Shown: positions 22,127-33,600 of the stretch, in pieces
Numbering within the stretch: the first letter of the stretch is position 1
Layout of the letters: each line of letters begins with the position of its first letter
Assembly (NCBI RefSeq): GCF_949628265.1
Contig: NC_088786.1
Span: 13,330,001 to 13,394,000, forward strand
Length of the DNA: 64,000 nucleotides
Origin: Cloeon dipterum
Taxonomy: Eukaryota > Arthropoda > Insecta > Ephemeroptera > Baetidae
Direction of reading: 5' to 3'
Program-made: the position numbers and the translations under genes
Notes under the pieces: model-generated
The model's input: only the letters and a program-made list of their open reading frames with translations
Told to the model about the DNA's origin: nothing
The model's database searches: none

Positions 22127-23654
22127 TTAATTCCGTGAAGATATCATGACATAGATAGAAGTAAAGCCATGGAGAACTTGGGTTTCAGTTTTGAGTCTCT
22201 TGTTAGCTGAGGACTGGTCCTTCTTTGAGTCCGTGCAATAGTCTATACCGAACTCCCCATAGCCTGTGCAACCGGCTAGTGGAATATTTGGAAACATGCT
22301 TTGGTAGATCTCTACTTCCTTTTTGGTCCTCCTTCGCCCGACACAACTGAACATCAAGCACACTGCGTTCTTTTCAGGTAGGTTGTAAGACTTGAGCTGA
22401 AAAAATTAAAACCAAGTGTGTCCACAAATATTTAAAGAGCAAGATCAAGCAAACCTTTTCCAATCCAACAGTAATTTCTTTCAGTGTTTGACCTCTGATG
22501 ACAACAGACGCTGCAACGACATTTCCTCCGGTAATGAGAACACCACAGGCTCTTGGGATCAGTCTTTCCGAATGATTACCACAGTCAAGGAACATTTGGT
22601 TGTCATCACCAGCAAAGTACCCGCCAAAAGCAAACGGTTCTTCTTGTCTAAAAATAATTTTCCATGCCATCCATATTCATATTCATTGGTTTTTCAGTAT
22701 ACCTATTTGACAGGTCCCTGTAAATTTCTGCTGCTGTTTCCTGACCATCAAAGCTAACCACCAAAGCACACTTGAGTGTCTCTTCCTTAGGGATAATTTT
22801 CTCCAGTGTCCCGGAATTCAGCTTCAAGAGAGGTGTATATAATTATTTTAATGTTTGTTATTTACGTCATATTTGGCTTACCCCTTCATCCCAAAACTCA
22901 GAATCTAGGAAAGAACTTCCTAAGGTGTGGAATGTGTAAACTTTGACACCCTCATAGCATGGGAGCAACATGCTACTCATGCCAATATTGCACATATTGC
23001 ATTTTGCACGCTTTTCAGGTATGAACTGGAAATTTAGCATCTATATGATTAAAGAGGTGAAAGTCTGCTGTCAATCAAAATTTTTATAATACTGACTGTG
23101 TTAACTACGCCATCAGCTTTGGTGCCTATGATCCCATTCGCAGGTAAGCAAATATTGCGGCATTTTGGAGACAAATACTGTCGGAGTCCTGGTAGGTCTA
23201 AAATATTAAAGTAACAACAAATTATCAAATATATAGCTGTATGTATGTATTTTAAATAATTTCATGAAGGATACCTAAATCTCCGATGCACTTTTCTGTT
23301 ATAAAAGAAAGATGCAGAGTGGTCTTGTATCCTAGGCAATGCTTGAAACTATCTTTTACTGCCGATGCAGGAATGCCTCTCTAAAATTCAGATTAGCATT
23401 TTTAAAGATAAGTTGCAGCTAGTTTATGGTCGAAAGATCCCAACCTCCAACTTCACATATTCAATGTCTGAAATGACAGCTATCGGATGCTTGCTCTTCA
23501 TTTCAATAATCTTCTTAGCAACTTGGTTCCACGCTTTGCAAACTCTAGCAACGCGAGATAATTCAAGAGGCTCGAAGTTCAACAGACATTTTTCAATTAT
23601 TTCATAGTGTGTTCCAAGTAGAAGACCACACTTTTGTTTTGTTACGCTCGACAT
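22127..23654 (-). CDS. Fbxo22: F-box only protein 22 (380 aa)
   Basis: Seven minus-strand exons: 23654-23445, 23380-23275, 23197-23097, 23025-22882, 22821-22703, 22647-22455 and 22396-22127. Phases agree at every junction and the model is 380 aa, close to the roughly 400 aa of vertebrate FBXO22. The N-terminus has an F-box (YEIIEKCLLNFEPLELSRVA then RVCKAWNQVAKKI) for SKP1 binding in an SCF ubiquitin ligase. The remainder matches the FIST-type substrate region: GVLITGGNVVAASVVIRG, NAVCLMFSCVGR, FPNIPLAGCTGYGEFG and the C-terminal HGFTSIYVMI. In vertebrates the protein turns over chromatin and stress regulators; that role is family knowledge. It starts head-to-head with the NPAT-like gene 663 bases away. 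Confidence 0.92.
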
Positions 23655-24316
23655 AGTGAATCTTGCCTTTACAATCTTAAAATTGGTAAATCTAGTAGAA
23701 TTAGCCTATGTCAATTAAGAAAAAAATCGATTGCCAGAAATTTGGCTATGCAGTTCAAACAGATATACGTAGGTACTCGAACTTCACAAGAAAACAAACA
23801 AGACATGAAGACAGATGACAATGATGCCGAAACGCAGGCGCAGGTGATGCTATTTAATTTTCGTGGCCTATGCCTGACAAGGGAGTACGAAAAGGAGTTG
23901 ATCATGATATCTTTTTTTCTTAAATAGCTTGCACTTTCTTCGTCATCCAAAACTAAAATTATCAATTTAATGGTATTTTGTTCAGAACTCTGTATTTTAT
24001 GCAAAGTCCTTTGGTGATTAAAGCTATATTATTTTATTATTAGATCTAGCCCTTCATAAGCTCTCCCTTTGGTACGACTAGCGACTAGGATTTCTCTGAC
24101 GTCATGTGACAAGAGACTAGAGAGCCATCTATTCAAAACAAAGAGTTGAACTAGTCAAGGACTCTTCCCGCTCTTACTTGTAAAATTGTTTTTTGTGTTG
24201 CAACCGTAGAAATTAAAGAAATTAAGAACGAAAAAGCCATATTTACATGTCTGAAATCCGGAGCTGTGAGGCAAAATACTTTCCTCAGCCAGCTTGCACG
24301 TTAGACTTAACGAGCC
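23655..24316. promoter_or_regulatory. Head-to-head intergenic region of Fbxo22 and NPAT-like gene
   Basis: The 662 bases between two divergent start codons must contain both 5' UTRs and probably a shared promoter. A perfect CRE/ATF palindrome TGACGTCA is at 24097-24104, followed by GTGAC. No TATA box is evident near the NPAT-like ATG. Bidirectional activity is inferred from the layout only. Confidence 0.5.
24097..24104. promoter_or_regulatory. CRE/ATF palindrome upstream of NPAT-like gene
   Basis: Perfect TGACGTCA, 213 bases before the NPAT-like ATG and about 440 bases from the Fbxo22 ATG. CREB/ATF-type bZIP proteins bind this site. Function here is inferred. Confidence 0.4.
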
Positions 24317-27300
24317 ATGGAAGCTCTTCTTCCGTCAGAGATCGCCCGTCTCGTGTGGGGTGAGTAAAGTTTCAAAATATAAAGGAACATGATAGACAAT
24401 GTGGCTCAAATCGACAAAAAAATTACAGGTTACCTTCAAAAGGAATGCCCTAAAGCAGCTCATGTTTTTCTGGAGAGCTGCCCTTCCCTTGCTGAATTCC
24501 GGGACGCAAGACTTAAAGGTCGTCGCGTGTTAAACACTGTCAACGGACACACTCTGTTAGACCTGCTTGCAGACTTGTCAGACACTTTCTGCTACGGTAA
24601 AGCGTACACAAATAATTTCAATTTTATTTTGGTTGTTGCATGACATGTGTATAATTTTAGTAACCGAAACACAAGATGCTCTCTTGCAAGATGAAGCCAG
24701 GCTTGTGGTGAAGAACAAATTTAGTCTCTGCAGCAAAGTGGAATATTTGATCAATTATGTGAAAGCTGAGAAAGCGAACGAAACTGTATGATCTTACTTT
24801 TATGTTGTTGGGCCAAAGTTTGAATGTGCTGTTTTAGGCTTTGAATGATACCAGAGATGCTGATGTAGCAAGAGAAAGTGATTACAGAGAAGAGTCACCA
24901 GATGAAATGGAGGGAATAGGTATTCTCATATAAAAGTATTATTTAATGGATATAATTAACTGTCTTATCTATTTTCCAGATGAAGATATTCTTATTACCT
25001 CTCCTGTGAGGGCTCTTATAGCCAATTTGGCAAACAAGCTAAAAAATAGCAAACCTAACATACCATTCAAGAAGAGGTTTGTTGAATTATTTAAATAAAA
25101 CTAATTAATATATTATTGCGGTAGAATTGTGACTGGAGGCCCCAGCATGAACCTGGAAGCAACCTCGGACGATTCAGCAATGGCGGCACCAAAAGAGATG
25201 GACCCAATTTTGCAACCTTTTCTGAAAAGCACTCAGTTGCATGAGAAGATTGCCGAGAGCATCAACAAAATTCTGCAGCCAAAAGCTACCTGTGATGACA
25301 GAATCAACAAAGATCTGGAAGAAGCCATTCACCAAGTTGTGCAGGAGACTGAGAAGGATCCGACTTTCGAAGACATCATTCAGGAAATTTGCCTAGTTAG
25401 TTCACAAGGTATGAAGATTTAGAGTGTGCAAAGTTCATGATCTATATTTTGAAACAAATCAGCTGCATTGTCCGATGGAGGAAGTGAGGATAACGCACTC
25501 AACCTTCCCTTTTCACCTACTACTTCTTTAAATTTAGACACAATTAGTGAAATTTCCCAGCCAAGTGAACTGCATACACCGTAAGTAGTTTGATTGAATC
25601 AATATTTACTAAATATTTGCAACACTGAATTCTTACTGCAGTGATCCTGAAGAAACTGAAATGCAAAACACGCCAAATAAAGGAAAGAAATCAAAACAAA
25701 AAGGAGCACCAAGTACACCAAACAATCCAGCGTCAGAGGTACCTTTGAAAGCAAGACTGAGGAGTGCTTCAAAAATTGGCCACAGAGAGGAAGATCTTTC
25801 TCAAGACAGCCTGCAACAGCTCAATGATGAGGTGGTCAGGAGCATTGTCGAAACCATTTGTGAAGATGTTAACCACTTGTCTGTTCCTGCAATAGAAGAA
25901 CCAAGTATCATTTGTGATAACAACGCACCTTGTCAGCTTGTTACGGTAACAATGAAAAGCTCTATTAAGGTCCTTGCTCACAATCAGTCGTTATGTCAGC
26001 TACTTTCTATCCAAAGCCTGATCTTTTTTAATTTTTTTCCTGCTGTTTTGTGACATTCAGAAGAACCCTCATATAATAATTTTGTTTGGAATTATTTTTA
26101 ATTTCTTTAATATTTATTGAATTCATTTTAATGAAATGTACAATTTTTAGTATCATTTTGTTAAGTAAATTGTAATTGGGCAGGTCTATCAAAGAGTGGC
26201 AACGTTTGAAGGCTTTTCATAGGATAATTGATAATTAGAGCTGATGATTGAATTAATTTTGCTCAGGAAAAAAGCCAAGATGCAGCTGCAGCACCAGAAA
26301 TATCACAAGAGGTTCCAACAGTTGTAGAAGAGCAACAAACAACTTCAATTTTCGACCAGTCAGTGGCATCTGTTAGCATGGAGCATCAAGATAACCAAAC
26401 CGTCAGAATTCACAAACCACCAACTCCGGTTTTACCTCCTGTCATTGTGCATCCCAACCCATCCATGCCAGCAAATCCAATTAGCTCAATCATTTTGGTT
26501 TTGGACCACAATCAAGCAGGTATGAAATCTTAGATCTGTCAAAATTATCAAGTGACTGGATTTATACACCCAACAGCAGCAGATCCTACCAAAGGTGTTT
26601 TTTCTAAGAGGCTTCTACCTATTGCTCCAAAAATCGGGTCCCGAGGTAAGTTGTTTGTGTATTTAAAATCTAAGGAGACTGCTTAACTCTTGATTCCTGT
26701 AGTGGCTCCTAGTCGATACTCTGCTAAGAGAATAAAAACAACTAAGCCAGACCGAAACTTGAAAGCAAAACCTCTACAAGTATCAAAGAAACCACAATCC
26801 TCAAATTCAATCATTGTGTTGGATGGAGTAGTTCCTGCCGCACCTACCACAGAATCGTTTACTCTGAACTATCCAAACGTGTCTGCGACCGTAGACATCC
26901 TAGAGCCTGCTAGTCCTGAAATAATTATGCCAACGCCAGAGCATAGCATGCCACTCATTCCCTTGGCGTCGCCTCAAGTAGTGCCTGTGCCGCAAATTGC
27001 TATTATCTCGATGCCTAGCCTCAGCCCAGCTGTTGTCCCAGGTAAATAATTTTGTTCTTTGGTGCCTAAATCTTCTAAAATTTACGTAGCATGTAATTTA
27101 TGTTATGCATCTTAATTAATTCCAGTGCAATTGCAATAAAAACAATTTTAAAATTTATTTATGATAAAGACATTTGTAGGAACAGGTGTTGGTTAAATGA
27201 AACACGACGATTAACTCTAATACTTCTTTATTTTGCCAAATCAAAAAAGTTGTCTATAAATATGGTTTCATGTAGCAATTTATAGTTCATTTGAGTTATA

Positions 27301-29494
27301 TTTATAACCCTGCACAATTATTTGGAACAAAATTGAGTTTATCTTTATTGTCAGAATTTACATTTACAGCATATTATTACATCAAACAATCAGAAAAAAA
27401 TTGTCACTTAATTAATTAAGGTCAATTTGAAAAAGTAAATTGGAAACAAATGTCTTGGAACTTAAGATTCTGAAACTTACTTGGGAAACGTCTGGAAGTT
27501 TCTAATACCAATTAGAAGGGAGAACCACCACAGATTGGTTGTAACTCTCTCTTAAAAAATCACTGACGTTGGTAACAATATTACTCTTAAAATGCAGCAC
27601 ACTTTCTTAATTTTTAATTCATTAATACTGAATTTTTTGTGGTAAAATAAAAATTGTTTCAGGTCCCAACCCCATTGAAGTTTCAACAGCACCTGCCGCC
27701 CCTACTGCAAGGGCTTCTTCTCCAATAGCAGTCGCCCCGTCAGAGAACAGCGCAGAAAGGCCAATTGAAGTCCGCAAAACGCAGAGCACTCCGAGGAGAA
27801 ACAGCAGCTATGTGCGCGCCCTTGATTTTTCCACTCCAGATAAAAGCCAAACAACGCCTAGGAGAGCTTATACTTCTCCCAAGACCATCAAGCCCCCAGG
27901 TCCAGCAACAGTTAAAAAATTGAAACTTGCTGCCAGTTTTGTACGCTCTGAACTATTTTATGAGGTTGGAATGTTTATGCATGCCCTATGTGATTAATTT
28001 TCCAATTCAAATTTTAGTCGCCTGAAAAAGCGAGGGAGAAGCGGCTCAGTCTCATCTCTGAAGAACCAAGTAAACAACCTGAAAGGCCATTGCTGCCTGA
28101 ACCTGTGATACAGTCGGCTGCGCAAATGGAAAAGACTCCTGACACTTCTCTGGAGTCTTCAACAACTGCTGAGAGTCCTGTCACTACTGAAAAGGATATA
28201 TCAGCTGCTAAACCATCAAAAAAACAATCAGCTAGTTGGGATGCTGATCTGAGAGCTAAAGTTGGACCAGTGCTCATCAGCCCAGTGAAAAGGTCTCCTG
28301 CAAAGAGACATAGAGTAGGAGGTCATCCACCATCAGCGAAAAAGAGGAAGAAATCAACATCAACCAACAAAAAGCAGGAAGAGGAAGAGAAATTAGCCAA
28401 TGAAATAAACCCAGAGAAACCCAAGGTAGAACATGACATGAAAAGAATTTGGCACATTAAATGTTGAATGTTGTTTCATTTCACAGGAGTCAAGCTCTAA
28501 GCAAAAACCATTAACCAAGAGAAGCAGGACAGTCTTAAAGACACTGAATGCTCCTTCCACAAATACAAGAGCTGCTGGAGAAAAAGAGCGTCTTTTGGAG
28601 TCTCTTCAGTTGAGTCCGTCAAAGCCACCTGAAAGACTGCCTGAACCCACTTTCAGCCTCAATGACCCTAGAATGAGTCTAAAAATATGCCCCATTCAGA
28701 GCATCTTGCCTGGGAATTTTGTACCTGACGTTGACCGATCATATTGCATGACTATCAGTGTTGAGTGTGATGATGGAGCAGAAGCTGACATTTCGCTTAC
28801 TTGGTCAACTCCAGATGTGTGGGATTCTCACACAGGCACAACAGAAAAGTTCAAAGGAGATATGCTAGAAGCAGAAGAGCCTTCTAAAGCTGGTACGTCA
28901 GTTGGCATTATTTTTTTTAAATGTTTAGTTGTAGATGTATAATTTAATTTACTGTATTCAAAATTTTTCTTCCTTGTGCCAGAAATATTTCAAAATCATA
29001 ATACATGAAATTATCCATTGATCAATTCATATGTTTAATGTGACAAAATTGTATTTTTTTACTGGGAAAAGCAGCCAGTTTTTTTAAATATCACACTAAA
29101 AATGTTCTCTTTAAACTGACTCTTGGACCAGTTCCACGTTTTCATCATTCATTATAATATATCGCATGAGTTTAATGAATTGAACACACAAAATAATTAA
29201 TCAATTTAACTAGGTGAATTAGGTATAAATAATTGTTGTAGTTTGTTTTTCAAACAAGTTGATACAAAACATATTTGAACAGTTTTAGGTGCTGTAGCTG
29301 AAGATGACGACTTAATGACTTTATCTCTGGTGGCTTCATCAAGAGCAAAAGAACCTTGTGCTCCATTAAGTGGTTTGCCTCCGCCACGATCCAAAACAAG
29401 AAGTTCCAATGAAAGTTCAAACCCTCAGGACATGCTGAGGAAAGTGGGTGTAGATAAATTGCTCTCTGCATTGCATGGAACTAAAAAAAAGTGA
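24317..29494 (+). CDS. NPAT: NPAT/Mxc-like LisH-domain protein (1059 aa)
   Basis: Fifteen exons: 24317-24359, 24429-24596, 24661-24785, 24838-24919, 24980-25076, 25125-25408, 25463-25580, 25642-25945, 26267-26519, 26577-26645, 26703-27041, 27663-27940, 28018-28425, 28487-28892 and 29289-29494. Every junction keeps frame, giving 1059 aa. The N-terminus LLPSEIARLVWGYLQKECPK, with FLESCPSL, resembles the LisH domain that opens NPAT. NPAT (Mxc in Drosophila) is the cyclin E/CDK2 target that organises the histone locus body and drives replication-dependent histone genes. Most of the rest is low-complexity, Ser/Pro/Lys-rich and probably disordered. It has many S/T-P sites and a conserved-looking NPAT-style patch VRALDFSTPDK with nearby basic TPRR/SPKT motifs (exon 27663-27940). 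A KRSPAKRH...KKRKK stretch looks like a nuclear localisation signal. The C-terminus GVDKLLSALHG looks structured. The identity rests on the N-terminus and architecture. Confidence 0.75.
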
Positions 29495-29678
29495 TGTAAT
29501 GTTCAATCAAATGTTCATCAACAACTAGATGATCTATTGTGCTTTGATGTGTTCATTGTTTTAAAAATACCAAAGTGCTGCTGGCCCTTACATTGCAGCT
29601 AGGATGTGCCTTAACTTTAAGTCGTTAGAATTCTTAACTTATTTTCCATTGTGATTGAGTTTGTTTTAAATACAGAAA

Positions 29679-29684
29679 AATAAA
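29679..29684 (+). terminator. Probable NPAT-like poly(A) signal
   Basis: AATAAA about 185 bases after the TGA of the NPAT-like gene, followed by a T-rich stretch. Confidence 0.5.
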
Positions 29685-30093
29685 TTCTCATCTCTTTTTT
29701 TAACTACACTGCAGTTTGCTTTCTATACAACATCAATCTAAAAGTTTAAATACACTTAATGTGTAGCGTTGTTCAGTTCTAAATTTTGGTTCAGTCACGC
29801 TGATTCTGAATTTGTTGTAGGCTCCTCCTAAGTCCTTGTAACTTAGCAAATCTGGTTTTATGCGTGCTGCACAATTGTAGATGAGCAAATTACATTTTTT
29901 ATTTCAAGATGAATCATAACCTTAAATTTTCAGATTAAACTAGTGCCGCATAAATCAGGATAAAAAAATCTTCACGCCTAGTTACTGGACTAACCACTGA
30001 AAGTACTGACTTTAAGCGTTAAATCTGGTGCAAGAGCTATAGCGCCGACTCGCCATTCACCTCTGCGGCCACCCTTGTTATGTTATCCGCTCG

Positions 30094-30150
30094 GCGGTGT
30101 TATTGGGACGGTGAGCTCATAGCCCACAGGATGTGATGAGCAGAGGTTAA
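30094..30150. repeat. Dispersed repeat, copy A
   Basis: Contains GCGGTGTTATTGGGA (30094-30108), GTGAGCTCATAGCCCACAGG (30111-30130) and GCAGAGGTTAA (30140-30150). The first and third motifs recur in the same order near 48 kb, and the second recurs exactly at 30327-30346. Exact 15-, 20- and 11-base matches suggest fragments of a dispersed element. Family and true ends are unknown. Confidence 0.55.
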
Positions 30151-30326
30151 AAGACAGGGCAGTAAAAATACAAATTGGCTCTAACACGTTATTTAAATTT
30201 CTTTCGCATATATATAAACTGTTCTAATCTGAAAACTGATTAAAATATGTTGGACTTAAAAATTTCTGCTAAAAAATTAAATAATTTCCTATTGCGAGAA
30301 GCAAAAATATATGTACTTTGGACCCA

Positions 30327-30346
30327 GTGAGCTCATAGCCCACAGG
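30327..30346. repeat. Dispersed repeat, partial copy B
   Basis: A 20-base exact copy of the 30111-30130 segment, about 216 bases downstream in the same spacer. The flanks diverge, apart from a similar AGAG-containing stretch after it. It may be a local duplication. Confidence 0.5.
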
Positions 30347-30411
30347 GAGTGCAGAGCCGACTTTAAAAAGCGATATGGTTAAAATGAAAATCATTACATG
30401 ATAACACAATG

Positions 30412-30417
30412 TTTATT
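30412..30417 (-). terminator. Probable aconitase poly(A) signal
   Basis: TTTATT on the plus strand reads AATAAA on the minus strand, about 208 bases past the aconitase stop. Confidence 0.45.
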
Positions 30418-30624
30418 TATAAAATATAAGTTTTAAAACCATAAAACAAAATAGCACCAAGATTTGGAACACCCTCCACAATAAAAAATGCGTAAATTTC
30501 ATGCAAACTACTTGAAGGTTAAAACTGATTTTGGCACGCAAAGACGCTCCTCAAAACGGTCACAAGAACAGGCTTCTTCATGGGCAGTAATCATTATTGT
30601 ATTTCATTGGAGCCAGTGAAAAGC

Positions 30625-33600
30625 TTATTGCAGCATTTGACGAATCATGAAGTTGAGAATGCCTCCGTTTCGATAATAAGTCAAATCTACTTCAGTATCG
30701 AAACGCAGCTTGACGTCAAACTCTTTGCCATTGGAAGCCTACAAATCATGTATCAACAAATGAATAAAATCATAATTTTTCAATTAGGTACCTTGACAGA
30801 TATTTGCTGGCCAGGTTTACAGTCAACCGGAATGTGCAGAGTGAAAGTCTCGGAACCATCAAAACCTAAAGAGTCTGTTGATTGTCCAGGCAGATATTCC
30901 AAAGGCACGATTCCCATTCCCACCAAGTTAGACCTGTGGATGCGTTCAAAAGACTCTGCAATGACAGCTTTGATGCCCTGAAATAAAAAAAAAACAATAG
31001 AAGCCCTTAACAACATATCAAATTTAGTTAGAACCTGAAGGTAAGGTCCTTTGGCTGCCCAGTCCCTGGAGGATCCAGAGCCGTAATCTTTTCCTACCAA
31101 AAGAATGAGGGCAACATTTTCTTGCTTGTATCTCTCAGCAGCATCATACACGTCAAGCTGGAATCCAGTTTACTGATAGTAGGAAATCACATAATATTTT
31201 GACTCAATGCTAACCTCTTGCATGGACGGGAAGTGAACTGTTTTTGGTCCAGGCTTCCCAACCAGCTTGTTGACCAGTCTGATGTTGGCAAAGGTGCCTC
31301 TAGCCATAACAGCATCGTTTCCTCTTCGTGAACCATATGAGTTGAACTCCTTTGGTGTAAGTCTATATAATAATAACAATTCTCATGAAGATTTATCACC
31401 TAATGATTAAATTGAAGAAAATGTACTTGTCCATGGAAAACTAAAAATACATCCTCAATTTGCTTTTGCTTAGAAATACCAAACCATCATAGCGGTCACA
31501 TATGGTTGTATTGGGAGTCAGAGAATGCGAGAATTAATTTTAAAGATCAGCAAACCAATACTGTTGTCATTCAACAATCCTTAGAGGTTATTGGCTAAGT
31601 TTCAGCAAAAGGGCTAGTATTCAACTGAATTATTTTCTTTGTTAAGATTAACTGAAAAACTTGCCCTCTTTCTGCAAGGTATCTGGCGGCAGGGCTGTTT
31701 CTGGCAATGCTGCCTGCAGGAGAGATGTGATCAGTGGTGACAGAATCTCCCAAGTTGAGCAGGCATCTAGCGTCCACTAGAGGAGCTTGTTGAGGAAGTT
31801 CCTAAATTTAATCATCAAATTATTTTAGGAGTGTGTTATGAGTGTTAAACTCAAACAGCTATTTTACCTCAGTCATGTTTTCAAAGAATGGAGGCTTCTT
31901 GATGTATGTGGAGGTGGTGTCCCAAGGGTAAAGTTTTCCTTCTGGTGCCTGCAGCTCTTGCCAGGACTTTGAGCCCTGGGTGACCTTCGAGTAAACTTCC
32001 TTGAACATTGCAGGGATAACATACTTGCTCTCCACAGCTTGGATCTCAGACCTTGTTGGCCAAACCTGGCGAAGAAAGATGGGCTCACCTTTCTCGGTGT
32101 GACCTGTATGAATGAAACTTATGCTTAATAATTTCATAGAGCAACAAAGCAAAATTACCAAGAGGCTCTGCCTCAAAGTCAATGTCAACGCGGCCAGCAA
32201 TGGCGTAAGCTATGACCAGCAATGGAGAGGCCAGATAGTTGGCCCTGGTGTTCGGGTGGATGCGACCCTCAAAGTTCCTGTTGCCAGAGAGGACACCGCA
32301 ACACACCAAATCATTCTGAACAAATACAGCCGCGATTCAGATTTTACACCGTGTTGATAATTAAAAATAACCTTTTCAATGGTGTCCACGATAGCATCAT
32401 TAAGAGGACCTGAGTTGCCAATACAGGTCATGCAGCCATATCCAACATTGTTGAAGCCCATTTTCTCAAGATACGGTAGCACTCCAGATTCCTGCAGGTA
32501 GTAGGAGACAACACCTGAGCCAGGAGAGAGAGACGTCTTGATATATGGGGCCACGCTCAAGCCAGCCTCAGAAGCCTTTTTGGCAAGTAAACCTGGAACA
32601 ATAAATTTCTACTAATATTTTTTGCTCAGAAAACATTGTTAATACTTAACATTAAAAGTATAGTAAATAATTCAAGCATCTTAATTATTTTAAGCGCGGT
32701 ATCGTTTTTATAATTCCAAAATAAAGAATAAAAATTAGGATCCATGATTGCATTTGAGTAAACACGACTGGCGTCTCATCTCACCTGCGCCAAGCATGAC
32801 AGAGGGATTGCTGGTGTTTGTACAGGAAGTAATGGCTGCAATCACTACAGAGCCATGCTTCAATGAGTAAGTTTTTCCTTCATACTCAAATGCGCCAGCA
32901 GCACCCAAACTTTCGTTTGGAAGACCAAATCCTTTGAACCCAACCTGAGAACATAGGAATCAAATAATCAGGCATGTGTTTCATAACGTGCAATATGATT
33001 CTCAATGTGAAATGAGAACCTTTTAAGTAAAATGAAATTAAATTATCAAACGGATCCACTCTGCATGGATTTAAAAACCAGAATGGATGACTAGAAGTGA
33101 AATGATTGTAGAAAAAATAAAAATATGACACCAGGATATAATGGCGGTAGAGACTCCTAATCAATGGTTACGAGAGCTTTTATTTTATGCAAGACATTGC
33201 ATCAATCTGGCGCGTAACGATATGATTTAAAGTAAGGCAAGCAAGGCCATAACGAATAACGTAATTTATATTATATGATACAAAATAATTTAAAAGATTA
33301 CAAAAAGCTATATAATGTGTGCGAGAGAGAAAACTTCGAAGTTAAGACTCTAGCAATCAAAACAGGATTTACGATAGTTGTTAATTTATCGCTCACGGGA
33401 AACGCCATACGTTTGATAATGCTTGGATTTTAAAAAATAAAAATAATATCCGATAAAAATATTATCAGTTTTACCACAATTTTTCCTTGAAATGCAAACA
33501 AATATTGAAATGTCAGAAAAGCTTTATCCTAAAAAATGATTTAGAGCTATAACTTTATATAAATAGCTGTCAATTTTAACGATAAATAACCACGCATCAA

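Larger units (their letters stand above)
29495..30624. other. Convergent spacer, NPAT-like and aconitase 3' ends
   Basis: The stretch holds both 3' UTRs. Candidate poly(A) signals are AATAAA at 29679-29684 (plus strand, NPAT-like) and TTTATT at 30412-30417 (minus strand, aconitase). No gene is seen. Between them lie repeat segments described separately. Confidence 0.6.
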
